Shown here: piece by piece, positions 9,011-18,534 of the stretch
Numbering within the stretch: the stretch's first letter is position 1
Layout of the letters: each line of letters begins with the position of its first letter
NCBI GenBank assembly: GCA_019648995.1
Contig: BLXT01003724.1
Location: 847,460 to 871,166 of the forward strand
Source of the DNA: Plakobranchus ocellatus
Taxonomy: Eukaryota; Mollusca; Gastropoda; Plakobranchidae
Reading direction: 5' to 3'
Length of the DNA stretch: 23,707 nucleotides
Notes under the pieces: generated by a model
What the model was told of the DNA's origin: nothing
Database searches by the model: none
The model's input: the letters and a program-made list of their open reading frames with translations, nothing else
Program-made: the position numbers and the translations under genes

Positions 9011-10110
9011 GTAAATATAAATTCCAGAAAAATGCTTAAGATTTTATGGAAGAAAAATTTATAAAAGTTTAGAGCTTCTGGCTTTACCATTTTGTCACCA
9101 CTACAAATAGTTAGGGCATAGACTTAGTTAAGTTAAAATAGCTGACACGTTGACTATGTTCTGGAAACTGAAAGTGTTTGAATCAGTCTCTGATATAGAT
9201 CAGAAAATTAATGTACTATTCATAGGTCAGACAAGACATTCCTGAGCTCTTTTATCAGCAAATGTCTCCTTATTTTTATTATCAGATTCACCATTGCTGA
9301 GTTCTCTTTTTTTTTTTTTTCTTTTGCGATAATAGAAGAGGAGAAAGCCATACTCTGGCTGAGATCCCAATTTCAATCTACTTCTGTATCAAGGCCTGAA
9401 AACAATCTTTGAAGATTCATAGACAGAGAAAAAAAAGGAATTAAATTAAAATATGTTTTTGTGATCCAACAACTTCTACTGAATCCTACTGCTCACGATT
9501 CTCTGTTTAAATTATGCTGCTGCAAGATTTTGTATCTGCAGGGATTGTACAAAAACATGTCCCCCATGGATGCATGGGGCGGAAAAGACTTGTGGTGGAG
9601 AGGTGGGGAAAATTGAGTTAGTGTATGATTGACTAAGTGAGTGCATGTTGAAACTGTAACCCTTTTTCCCAATTTCAGAGCATTATTAAGCCCAAAATTA
9701 CGAAAGCTACTTAAATTTATGTTCATATCATCTAAAATTATACCCAAAATACTGGCCTTAAAGTTTCCAAAAAGGTAAATCAATAATGCAACTTGAAAAT
9801 TGCATCTGTGCAAAGATACAATCATGGCAATAAACAAACTGATTAGCTTTTCATTTGTGTCAAACAGATGTTATTGGAAGCAACTGGAGTTAATTAAAGC
9901 AAGCTATTAGAGCCCAGTATAGCAAAGCCCTTCTTTTTTTTAGGGTAGGGTATTATGCGAATAATAAAAAGAATAAAACTCATCAGAAAAAGCAAAAGGA
10001 AATCACTCTAATATACTAGTATTTGTTCTTGTTGTTAGTAGAACCCTATCTGTGAATAACTAAATTTCATTTGTGTCATCTACTATAATATGAATATTGC
10101 TTTCCACTAG
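9011..10110 (+). other. HSDL2 intron (1.1 kb)
   Basis: AT-rich, with T-runs at about 9308-9320 and 9931-9940. An open frame on the minus strand (9493-9837) has no recognisable motif and is probably spurious. I see no element or RNA gene. The acceptor is tttccactag. Confidence 0.8.
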
Positions 10111-10305
10111 CCATATGGACTGCTGCCATAGAAAACATCAGTCTAGGTGACTCGTCTATGTGCCGCAAAGACAGTATAATGAGTGATGCAGCCTACATAA
10201 TTTTAACCAAGTCAAGCCGAGAATTTACAGGAAATTTTTGTGTGGATGATGAGATTTTATACTCTGAAGGTGTCAGAGACTTTGACAAATATAGCATATC
10301 ACCAG
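10111..10305 (+). CDS. HSDL2: HSDL2 exon (internal; C-terminal part of SDR domain)
   Basis: The exon encodes A-IWTAAIENI, then MCRKDSIMSDAAYIILTKS, EFTGNFCVDDEIL, and GVRDFDKYSISPG. This matches the vertebrate stretch from AIHTAAMDM through CRK-DIIADAAYSI, FTGNFVIDE and FDVYAIKPG, the substrate-binding loop and last helices of the dehydrogenase fold. It is 195 bp; two bases complete GCC and the last G pairs with GT of the next exon (GGT, Gly). The donor gtttgg at 10306 is weaker than the others but gives the only phase-consistent junction. No stop or frameshift, so the gene looks intact here. Confidence 0.92.
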
Positions 10306-10420
10306 GTTTGGAAAATTTTCATTCTTGTTTACAATGTTCTTTTTTTATTTAAACTTGGGAAATCAAGATCACTATCAAAGGCTTTTTTTTACACTGACAA
10401 AATAATAATCTTTAATTGAA

Positions 10421-11006
10421 TTTTTTTTTTTTAATAGTTATACCAACAGCAGACATGCCAGGTCTCCCGATTTAATTGGGAGCCTCTTGATTTTTTTCAA
10501 GAAAATACTCGTCTCCCGATTTAAAAGTGAGAAATCCCGATTTTTCTTGATATACTGGATTGAAGCCTAGAGATATCGAGTTTTGTCTGTTGAAAATTAA
10601 AAGAAAAGGTGAAACAGTTTTTCACTTTAAACAAATAATATTCGGTCACCTAAGTCAACTGTGCAATCTTGATACTCTTGGAGCCAGTTGCAGAGGTGCT
10701 TCAACCATTCATCCAATGAGCAGGCAAATCTGCGAAGTAGGCCAACAGGCAAACTTATCATGCATGCTTTGTCAAGTGTGAACATTAAAATTAAAATCTG
10801 TGGAGGATATTTCGGCGAAGCAATAAATTTGCATAATGTGAATGACCTATGTCCAGCACAATCCATACTAGTATAGATCTATCTAGATCTGAAACATGCA
10901 AGTGGCTACATAGATCGCCATCAGTGAGACATTTTAACCTTTTTTTTTGTGTTTGTCTTGTTTTTTTTTTAATAGTTATACCAACAGCAGACATGCCAGG
11001 TCTCTT
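10421..11006 (+). repeat. Pair of about 45-bp direct repeats 540 bp apart
   Basis: A T-run followed by taatagttataccaacagca and then gacatgccaggtctc occurs at about 10422-10466 and again at about 10961-11006, essentially identical. The first copy continues into ctcccgatttaattgggag (10464-10482), a small hairpin. The intervening 500 bp has no recognised coding content. A related motif in reverse orientation (gcctggcaagtctgc) lies at about 12439-12453. This looks like a family of short dispersed repeats of unknown type. Confidence 0.65.
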
Positions 11007-11364
11007 GATTTATTATTTTTTTTGTTTGTCTTGTTCTCAACGCGTCATGATTGCCTGAGTAAAAAGAAAAAAAAAAATGTGTTTTCAAGAAGCACAAGGA
11101 TATCAACAAACATCAAAGAATTACGTGAAATAGGAAAGGGATTAGTTTCCCCCGTTTTTTGAAGTTCAGTGTCATCAAGTTTTAGCTATCATAGATCTAG
11201 AGTCAAGTCCACTATTTGATCATTGTTTATATTATCTCAGGACCCGGACATTCATTGTCATTTCCTACCAACACTGTTTAATGCCAAACATAAAACAAAA
11301 TAGACCTGGTCATATGGTATTTAGTTTTGAAAACCGGGAAATTTTTTTTTTTAATAACAGCATT

Positions 11365-11394
11365 NNNNNNNNNNNNNNNNNNNNNNNNNNNNNN
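11365..11394. other. Assembly gap (30 N)
   Basis: Thirty undetermined bases inside the last HSDL2 intron of the window. The true length may differ. Confidence 0.99.
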
Positions 11395-11422
11395 GGGGGA
11401 AACGATTAAACAAGGTGTACTT

Positions 11423-12172
11423 CAACGCAATTCACAGGCACCATATATGCCTAACCTGTGAGCATCGGTGATCACAAAGTAGAATATGCTGCAAAAATTT
11501 AATTTCTCACACACGCACTAGAACAAAAGCACATTAGGACTACAGGCAATATTTCATGTTCATTGGCAATACATGTACATGTATATATCTCAACCGTAAG
11601 GGACTTTCCTAACCATAAACTGCCTTGCTTGTAAGTTTTGGCCATTATAATGATTTGAAGGATTAAAAAAAAACCAAAGATTGCGACGTAATTCATTATC
11701 ATCCATTGCTTTCCTGTTAACGTTGACGAGCATAATTTTAAGTAGATTTAGACCTATAATTTTGTAAAACCTACTCGCAGTGAAGAAAACTAATTAGGAA
11801 GGACTTCATTGGTATCATCATCTGCCTTTCCTGTAAGTGTTGGTAGGCTAGCTCAATGATTTGACACAGGCCCAGGTGATTTTTATAGACCGAAACAATA
11901 ATAGTAGATTTCGATAGAATTCAATTGTATTGGGCCTACCTAAAATCTCAAAGAAATCCATTACCATCATAACTTGCCTAACCTGTAACTGTAGGTGATC
12001 AGGATTTAGAGTAGATCTCAAGGGATTATTTTGTTCATGATAAACAAAAAAAAAGTCTTTATTAATCCCAATTAGTACCCAAAAAATGGAAAGACAAAAA
12101 AAAAAAAATTTTAAAGAAACTCATTATCATCACCAGCCTTGCCTGTGACTGTTAGTGATCATGATTTAAAGT
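11423..12172 (+). repeat. Diverged tandem array, unit about 115-165 bp, about five copies
   Basis: A core resembling actcattatcatcatctgcc followed by ttgcctgtaactgttagtgatcatgattt recurs near 11423, 11689, 11805, 11955 and 12118, each followed by an A-rich stretch. The clearest copies are at 11955-12015 and 12118-12172. Copies differ substantially, so the array is old. No coding capacity. Confidence 0.55.
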
Positions 12173-13440
12173 ATACATTTAATAATTTTTTTATAACAAA
12201 TACAAGAAATATTGTAAAAAGCTCAAATAAAATAATCTATGATTTTAAATCTTTTTAATATCACTGGGTTCATCAAGGGTATGATCTATAAAGCATTAAT
12301 TTTGACACCTCTCTCGCTGAAGTGTAATGAGATCTAGGCTTTTATTTTTGTCCATAAAGTATATTCCTTAATATGCTCCTGTTTTTTGCTTCAAAATCCT
12401 GTTTTTGGGTGGGTTCACTCCTGTTTTCTATTATTTTTGCCTGGCAAGTCTGCAACAGCAGTCTTTTAATTATCTAGTATTACTTTCATACTCCAGTTCA
12501 CCTTTATGCTATTATGATCTTCCCTACTAGTTTCTCTTGTGATAAAAATAAATAATTTTTTTTTATTAGAAGAATGAGTTCACCTTGTTGTCAAATTTTT
12601 ATTTACAACAGCGTTGTGGGAAATATTGGGCAATTACCAAAGATGTCCAGAATAAAGTAGAAACTCGAATACATATATGTGATTTTTAATGATCAAGTTG
12701 GGGATATATAGAAGGAAAAAAAATCAAATGAGATTATACTGAATGAGATCTATCTTGGATAGCATTACTTAAACGTATAAGGTCAAAATCATAAAGGAAT
12801 ACACTGTCTTGAATACTTCAGCTCTCATGTAAAATATTGGGCATCATGCTCTTAATAGAAAAATTCTACCATTTGAGAAAATGACCAGGTCGTTTTAAAG
12901 CTATCAAACTAATGTAATAAAAACAATTTTTAACAATTATATGCATCTAAGAATCAATTACAGATGGATGAAGTAAGCTTGTTCCAGTTTTGGACTGTAC
13001 TTACCAACACCGTCCAGTTAGCATCATGTAGGCCTACACTCTGCAGAACTCCATTGAGTCACTGTTTTTATTACTCTGTTATAACCTGCTACCTTGTGAA
13101 TTCTGATGGGCATCTCTTTCTTTTCATATCTGCTCTCTCTCCCTCTCTTCATATACACACCTGTATTTGGAGAAGCTGATCTAGTGCCTTAGAGGGATAA
13201 TTAGAGGCCAAAGCTGGTACGTAAACTACAAAAGCATCTGGTGTTATGTAATCTGATCCTCACAATCGGTGGAATATCCATTATCTGATGAAATGCCTTC
13301 AGGCCTTTAATTGTCTTCAATGTTGTAAGGAAAAGAAAGTGTGCATCGTTATTGGATGCAACATTTGTACCTACAGACACAGAGAGGTGATTGACAGTTC
13401 AGTTTCAGAACAGCCAATAAAAATCATATTTTTCTATCTG

Positions 13441-14040
13441 ATAGGTTGAGGGAAAATATTCTGTGTGTGTGTGTGTTCACATCTTATCTGTGGTAAGCTT
13501 TGCTAGCGATAGGCTTATTTTTTGCGTTCATTTACGGATACAATTGTACTTAGACCTGGCCTTGATGGTCCTTTTCAAACAACCAATGAGATCCTTTGCC
13601 AATCTTGGGATGACTTCGAGAGAGAGAAATTTCTTGAAGATTCATTTGGAAATTATTATGTTTATTTATGTGTATGGTCACAGCCATAGCCTGTGGTAAA
13701 AAAGGTACAATGCAATATCATACTTGTTATTCCAGTTTTTAAACACATCGAGATGCTTTCTGATTTTGATTCTCTAGAAGACCTTAGAAAGAGAAAGTTC
13801 TAGAAGATAGAGCTGGATGTGTGTGTTGTGTTCAGTATGTTTATGTGTGTATTTTCACACTCCAGTGCAGTGGTCATGCCTTAATGATGGTCCAGTTTTA
13901 GAACAACCACTGAGTGACTTTGTCAGTTTCAATCTCAGAGGCATTAGAAGGTGTGGTTGTGGTAGAGGCATAGAGACTATAGAAAGGAGGGGGGAATGGG
14001 TGTGTGTGTGCTCATTTCCTTTGCTTGTCCTGCATTACAG
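13441..14040 (+). repeat. Two diverged copies of a GT-rich repeat unit
   Basis: Each copy holds a (gt)n run (13461-13475; 13818-13854) followed after roughly 100 bp by ccttgatggtcc...aacaaccaatgag (about 13560-13590) or ccttaatgatggtcc...aacaaccactgag (about 13879-13913). A weaker third match (cagttcagtttcagaacagcc) lies at about 13395-13420. The spacing of about 320-340 bp suggests an old duplication. No gene. Confidence 0.45.
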
Positions 14041-15720
14041 GCTTGGTTTTGTATGTATAAATAAAGAGGTTTTTTTTTTATGCATCATGCTGCTTGCTTG
14101 TTTTGTAGAAGGTTGTTCAGAGACAAATTACTGATGGATGTTGTATTGTTGAGAATAACAATTACAACATATTCATCTATTTGTCTACAGTATAAGCCTA
14201 GATCTAGTAAATGCAGGCTTACATTTTTATGCAAGCTATAGCAGCAAGGAGGGCCTGGCTTGTATATGCAACTATGTCTGGAGGCTTGGAGAAGGGAGTT
14301 TTAAGCTGTGTTTATTGACATTGCCGATGCCACGTATGGCTTTGCACTATACAGTTATAAGCCTAGCTGAGCACAGCCTGTAGCAAGGAGTTCTTTTAAA
14401 TAGACTAAACAATAGAAATCATTCCAAGTCTTGCTGAAAATTGAATGAACACTAATTTATTAATTGAAATCAACAACAATTTTAGGATAGTAATGCACAA
14501 ACATCAACGGTCTGTTTCTCAGCAATCTGTCAACGCTCTCTTTCATACCCCCTTCCCACATCTCTTAGAAAATACTAGTTATGCAACTAGAGCCAGAAAA
14601 GTCTAGAATTACCTCCTTATGTGATCAAGATTAGCTAAAATTAAAGGTAGTGAGAATCAAACCAATCAAATACTCTCATTTTTTTTCTCCTTTAAATGTA
14701 AACATGACAAACTTATCTCTTCACCAGGTAACAGTCTAACAACTTCCTGTAAACAATGTTCTTCTACCCTTGAGAACCTCCCAGAAATGCCTAGATCTAA
14801 AGAGATAAACAAGGCTAGGACAATAATAGCACTATTAAACTAAAATAAGCGAAATTTTTGGCCGAGTTAGAGGTCTACCAATAAATGCAAGTAAACAAGG
14901 CTAAGTCAAAATATTACCTGTATCAAGTCAAGATTTAGACTCAACTCATGACAGCCAATTCGTTTAACAACATTTTTTTAAAAACTTCTTTTTAAAGGTT
15001 CAAGGTGTCTGCAGAGTTCAACTTTTGAAAATCTTTTTCTTTTTTTTTTTGACTGACAGAAATCTTTATGCATTGCAGTTTTCATTTGAAACTATTGTTC
15101 AAATTCAATTTTAAATTTTCTTCTTGTTTTTATATCTATAACAGATGGAAAACAATTAATTTCACTTGAATCAGACTGTAACAATTTTTAGAGATGGAAC
15201 TGAATCCTACCTTTCCAAAAAAATATGGTTTTACTAATGTATTGTCTCTAGCCTAAATGGAAAACAAACTTTCCAAACAGGCTCTTCTTTGAATGTGCTT
15301 CCCTGAAACGCCTACATTTTATAAACAAAAGCCCCATGGCATTAGCACGCTGCATCTGGCCATTTCTGTGACCTACTTAGCTCCAGCAGAGTGGCGGCCA
15401 AATCCAACTTTATTATTAGCATTGAAAGAGTTCAATGAGAAATAAAAACAAAAAAGACTGGCTGTCTGCATATAATTGAAAAGTTGTTACAATCCAACAG
15501 CTAGTTGATGCATTTCAGCTTTTATTTTTTTCAACTTCGGGCTTCTTTGAACAAAATTGCTTATACATTTTTTTTCTTTTTTAATTTTTTTTTTCAGCCT
15601 TGCTGTTACTTTCCTCTTCAATTAAAAATTGACATTATATTACAGGGATTGTTAAGATTTTAATGCTCTCTTTTGTTTCCATGATAAAGTGTTTTTTTTT
15701 TCTTCTATTTAATTGAACAG

Positions 15721-15818
15721 GTAGTCCATTAAATACAGATTTCTTTTTGGATGAAAGTGCTGAAGATTTTCTACAAAGAAAGGCAAGAGAAAAAGTGCAA
15801 GTCAAGAGTAATCTTTGA
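15721..15818 (+). CDS. HSDL2: HSDL2 exon reaching an in-frame stop (possible last exon, ends -SNL)
   Basis: The first two bases complete GGT (Gly); the frame then reads SPLNTDFFLDESAEDF, followed by a charged stretch ending KVQVKSNL and TGA (15816-15818). PLxxDFFLDE matches the vertebrate region immediately after the SDR domain. Vertebrate HSDL2 continues for about 120 residues into an SCP2 (sterol carrier) domain; here the frame ends. Either this is an SDR-only form, or the exon is spliced from within (gtcaag at 15801 or gtaatc at 15808) to exons further right. I found no SCP2-like reading in the remaining 7.9 kb. The terminal -SNL is close to a peroxisomal PTS1 tripeptide, which would fit a genuine end. 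Confidence 0.8.
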
Positions 15819-15920
15819 GCAAAGACCTTTGATGTGATTTACAATGCCAGCTCTTGGCCTTGTGTCTTTGCATATGTAAATTTTATCTGCACATGTTTGT
15901 AAAATTTATTGATAAAGTAA

Positions 15921-15959
15921 GGCCGGAAACGCACTGGCTTCACGTTCCCCACGGTTTCA
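15921..15959 (+). repeat. Left terminal inverted repeat of Harbinger element
   Basis: Starts ggccggaaacgcactggctt; pairs with the reverse complement of 18493-18531 with five mismatches (positions 6, 10, 24, 32, 34). Preceded by target duplication TAA. A partial second copy of its inner part (acgtactgacttcacattcc) follows at about 16002-16021. Confidence 0.92.
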
Positions 15960-16129
15960 ACTCTCTAATTTGGGGGAGAAAAAGTTGAGTTGATTACACA
16001 AACGTACTGACTTCACATTCCTTTTCCCCTCGTGATTTTGGGAAAATAAATTCGAGGCTTGGCCAAATCTGTGGGCTAGCCTAGAGTCAAGGCCTACACA
16101 GTGCATGTCTGCGACCGGCGCTAAGTACT

Positions 16130-16431
16130 ATGGAGGCTATATGTGTGTTGGCTTTACAGCTTTTGCTGCTCTACTGGTTAGGAAAAAAGCGACAATACAG
16201 ACGACAGAAATATTGGGTGCATGGCATATTTAAAAGAAGAGAACGATATGGTGAATATCATCATCTTGTTGACAAAATTTTAAACGATGAGGAAAAGTGC
16301 ATGTCCTATTTGAGGATGAGACCTTCAACATTTCGTGTGCTGTTGGAGATGGTTGGTCCCGCTATTGAGAAGCGAACAACTAATTTCAGAAGACCTTTAT
16401 CTCAACGAGAATGCCTTGTCATTACCTTAAG
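16130..16431 (+). pseudogene. Harbinger transposase, exon 1
   Basis: Starts at ATG 16130, 171 bp inside the left TIR. It encodes a hydrophobic start, then RRQKYWVHGIFKRRERYGEY, LVDKILNDEEKCMSYLRM, RVLLEMVGPAI and TNFRRPLSQRECLVITLR. This is the N-terminal region conserved in animal PIF/Harbinger transposases (W-V-x-x-x-x-x-R and the NFR-x-x-(I/L)-S-x-x-E-R/C-L-x-x-T-L-R helix). It ends in CTTAAG before gtgagt, a near-perfect donor, with two bases (AG) left to make Arg with the next exon. The exon itself is undamaged. Confidence 0.88.
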
Positions 16432-17775
16432 GTGAGTTACATCTATTTTGATTCACAATCAATTAGAGAACCAAAAAATAAAAAGGTAGGTAAAAAATAA
16501 ATAGATTGATTTTTATTCGAAAACTTTATTTGAATAAATGCAAAAGTTGTAATCAAATTAATTGTGTACAGTACAAACTATATTTGTTGAACCAACCACA
16601 AATAATTGTATTAAACACTTCTTGTGTACATTATTTTTCATAACAAAAACCTCATTTGTAAATTTTCTTTTTCCACCAAAAATTTCAACCATATAGATAT
16701 AAGAAAGCTAAAATTTCAAAAGAATTGACTTAAGGGAGTAAGAGCAAATCATTTTATTGATAATTACAGATATTATGTGTACATTCTAGACAATACAAAA
16801 AAAAAACAAAAAACCAATAAACCAATGAAGTTACATCGTGAAATTGTTAAATTTTAAAGAAACGTATAAAAGGGAACATGTCAACATTTTTATTCATAAT
16901 AACCAAAATGTCGAGATGGAGTGCTGTAATATCCGTGCATGCAGCCATTCTTGAGGTACACTGAGGAGGTACACTTGATTGATAATACTCAGAAGTTTTT
17001 TCCCTGTGCTCCTCTGTGGTATGTGACTCTGTGCGGGTAAGGTACTTCAGCAAAACCGCATGAATGTCCATTTGACACCGCATCTTAGATATAGGGTCAA
17101 GTCTTTTCATTTTTGACACTAGACCGAGACAGTAGTGTTCGTCTTCATCTATATCAGTTGGCTTTTTTTGGGAAATCCCCGAGCCAAGGTCTTGTATCGC
17201 CTTGATAACGTGAATGTCCAGGTTGGGCCCAGGCGATTTCTGTGTTTGAGGAAAATTTCTTTTCCTCCTCAATTTAGGCTGCTCACCTCGACTTTATGGC
17301 TGTTTATTCTGGCTCTCTGGCGATTGGCTGCCCGGCTCATGCTGCAACTGACTGCCAAACAAATCCGTCTCTGTGTCTGCTGTGGCTGCGCTCACTACAG
17401 AGGCCTGTGAAGGGCTGTGTGGTGTGATGTCGCAGTCACTACTCGCATCTGAAAGATACGAGATGTTGCTGACGTTGGTCTGTCAGCAAGAAAAGGCGCT
17501 AAAAATGACATCTGATCATGAAGGTACCACTTTTTGATCTTGCTAGCTGCTGACCCTGACTTAAATGTGGTCAGCTGTCTATGAGAATGTTTAAAATAGT
17601 CACGGAGTCTAGTCCATTTCTTCTGCGCCACTTGCTCTGAAAAAAGAAAAAGGAAAATAAAAAAGAGACATGACAGGTTAGAATGAGAATTATACAAATT
17701 TCAACAACATTTTGAAAATGGCTGAACAAATATATATTGACATTCCTTCACTATCTTTTTAAATTTCTTCTTCAG
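16432..17775 (+). other. Harbinger transposase intron, hosting an antisense gene
   Basis: Donor gtgagt at 16432, acceptor cttcttcag ending at 17775; 1,344 bp. Removal joins ACC TTA AG|A TAT TTG, giving the family sequence T-L-R-Y-L-A. From 16440 to about 16840 it is AT-rich with no content seen. The rest carries the MADF-BESS gene on the other strand. Confidence 0.8.
16847..17636 (-). pseudogene. Harbinger-associated MADF-BESS protein, exon with frameshift and stop
   Basis: The second protein of PIF/Harbinger elements, a MADF (Myb/SANT-like) DNA-binding partner that helps the transposase reach the nucleus and DNA. After an acceptor (tttttcag, about 17637) it reads QVAQKKWTRLRDYF, KSGSAASKIKKWYLHDQMSF and PFLADRPTS, the second half of a MADF domain. 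A one-base shift near 17465 moves the frame to NISYLSDASSDCDITPHSPS and a Ser/Gln-rich linker. A TAA (17294-17296) interrupts it, and the frame continues with a basic patch KLRRKRNF and a BESS motif DEDEHYCLGLVSKMKRLDPI, ending at 16847. The first half of the MADF domain should lie on an exon to the right. Confidence 0.8.
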
Positions 17776-18233
17776 ATATTTGGCAGCTGGAGAAAACCCG
17801 CCTTCATTATCGTTTCACTTCTGTTCTGGGGTTACTACAATACGAGAAATTGTGTCAGAAACCTGTAAAGCTATTTGGAGAATTCTTCAACCTAAAGTGA
17901 TGCCAAAACCTGACGAACTCAAGTGGAAAAAGATTGCAAGTGACTTTTACGAAAGATTTCAGTTTCCTTTATGCCTGGGTGCCATAGATGGCAAGCATAC
18001 GTATAAAAAAGCCCAACAAAGCTGGATCCAAATATTATAATTACAAAGGCTACTTCTCAATTTTACTGCTCACCATCACAGATGCAGATAGAAAGTTTAT
18101 AGCAGTTGACATCGGCTTTTGCGGAGGCAACAGTGATGCTGGTGTATTTAATCGTTCTTCATTTGGTAGACGATTGAGAGCTGTAAAATCTCACGTGCTC
18201 ATACGTAATTTTTATCGCAGAATCCAAATCTGA
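17776..18233 (+). pseudogene. Harbinger transposase, exon 2 (frameshifted, 3' damaged)
   Basis: It continues as YLAAGENPPSLSFHF and a helix containing IREIVSETCKAIW, then CLGAIDGKH with the first catalytic Asp of the DDE nuclease. A frame change follows directly: the sequence cat acg suggests loss of two bases from a repeated AT step. In the new frame it reads IKKPNKAGSKYYNYKGYFSI, VDIGFCGGNSDAGVFNRSSF, with the second acidic site in the GGNSD region, and stops after RRIQI at 18231-18233. The expected third catalytic region (V-x-x-A-D-E-A-F) is missing or badly damaged; a third frame at about 18205-18230 reads S-Y-V-I-F-I-A-E, which may be its remnant. The C-terminal part is deleted. Confidence 0.88.
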
Positions 18234-18280
18234 GGTTAAAAATACAATATGATGCAATTTTGATTAAAATAAATTTCAAC

Positions 18281-18352
18281 TTTCCACACCCTGACTCTGT
18301 TATCTTTAGGATATTCGGTCCTAGACCGCGGAATGACGATTTGCAGAGAGCA
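18281..18352 (-). pseudogene. Candidate first MADF exon of the antisense Harbinger gene
   Basis: On the minus strand one frame reads CSLQIVIPRSRTEYPKDNR followed by VRVWK. This resembles the L-I-x-x-V...Y-x-D-x-x-R-x-x-x-W-K pattern of the N-terminal half of a MADF domain, ending at a GT (aaa|gttgaa). Splicing to the exon at 17636 would bridge W-K to Q-V-A-Q-K-K-W. If so, the antisense gene's intron spans transposase exon 2. A stop upstream and lack of a clear ATG mean this is tentative; it could be chance resemblance. Confidence 0.3.
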
Positions 18353-18492
18353 ATTTTACTGCAGCGGTAAAATCAAAATCGTGAAGGGCGAGTCGTGAAA
18401 GTGTGGGGATTGTGATGTGGAGTCAGTGCGACGCCGGATATAGATTAAAGAAGGCTTCCGTCACATCGGCAATAAGGGTGACGGTAACAACC

Positions 18493-18531
18493 TGAAAGCA
18501 TGGGGAATGTGAAGCCAGTGCATTTACGGCC
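18493..18531 (-). repeat. Right terminal inverted repeat of Harbinger element
   Basis: Its reverse complement starts ggccgtaaatgcactggctt. Followed by target duplication TAA. A subterminal, similarly oriented repeat (reverse complement cggcgtcgcactgactccac) lies at about 18395-18436, mirroring the arrangement at the left end. Confidence 0.92.
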
Positions 18532-18534
18532 TAA

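Larger units (their letters stand above)
10306..15720 (+). other. HSDL2 intron (5.4 kb) with several repeat relics
   Basis: It runs from donor gtttgg to acceptor aattgaacag. Contents listed separately: direct repeats 10421-11006, an N gap, a diverged tandem array 11423-12172, and GT-rich repeats 13441-14040. The stretches 12480-13440 and 14045-15720 hold nothing I can name beyond poly-T tracts (for example 15040-15050, 15569-15597, 15690-15700). Open frames within are short and motif-free. Confidence 0.75.
15921..18531 (+). mobile_element. PIF/Harbinger DNA transposon with TIRs and TAA duplications
   Basis: A 2,611-bp element bounded by 39-bp inverted repeats (15921-15959 and 18493-18531; 34 of 39 positions match) beginning ggccg. 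TAA lies directly outside both ends (15918-15920 and 18532-18534), the 3-bp TWA target duplication typical of PIF/Harbinger. Inside are a two-exon transposase on the + strand and a MADF-BESS gene on the minus strand lying in the transposase intron. These are the two proteins known for the superfamily. The left end sits 102 bp after the HSDL2 stop, in its 3' UTR or next intron. Both genes carry disabling lesions, so the copy cannot act on its own. Confidence 0.92.

Noticed and set aside
9493-9837. Minus-strand 114-codon open frame in an intron
   Set aside because: No recognisable motif or conserved pattern.
10866-10890. Palindromic atactagtat and repeated agatct
   Set aside because: Short palindromes of this kind are expected by chance in AT-rich sequence.
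17135-17410. Plus-strand open frame of 91 codons
   Set aside because: Antisense to the MADF-BESS pseudogene.
18300-18369. Plus-strand reading R-I-F-G-P as Harbinger transposase C-terminus
   Set aside because: Only a handful of residues fit; the minus-strand MADF-like reading of the same bases fits better, though it is also tentative.
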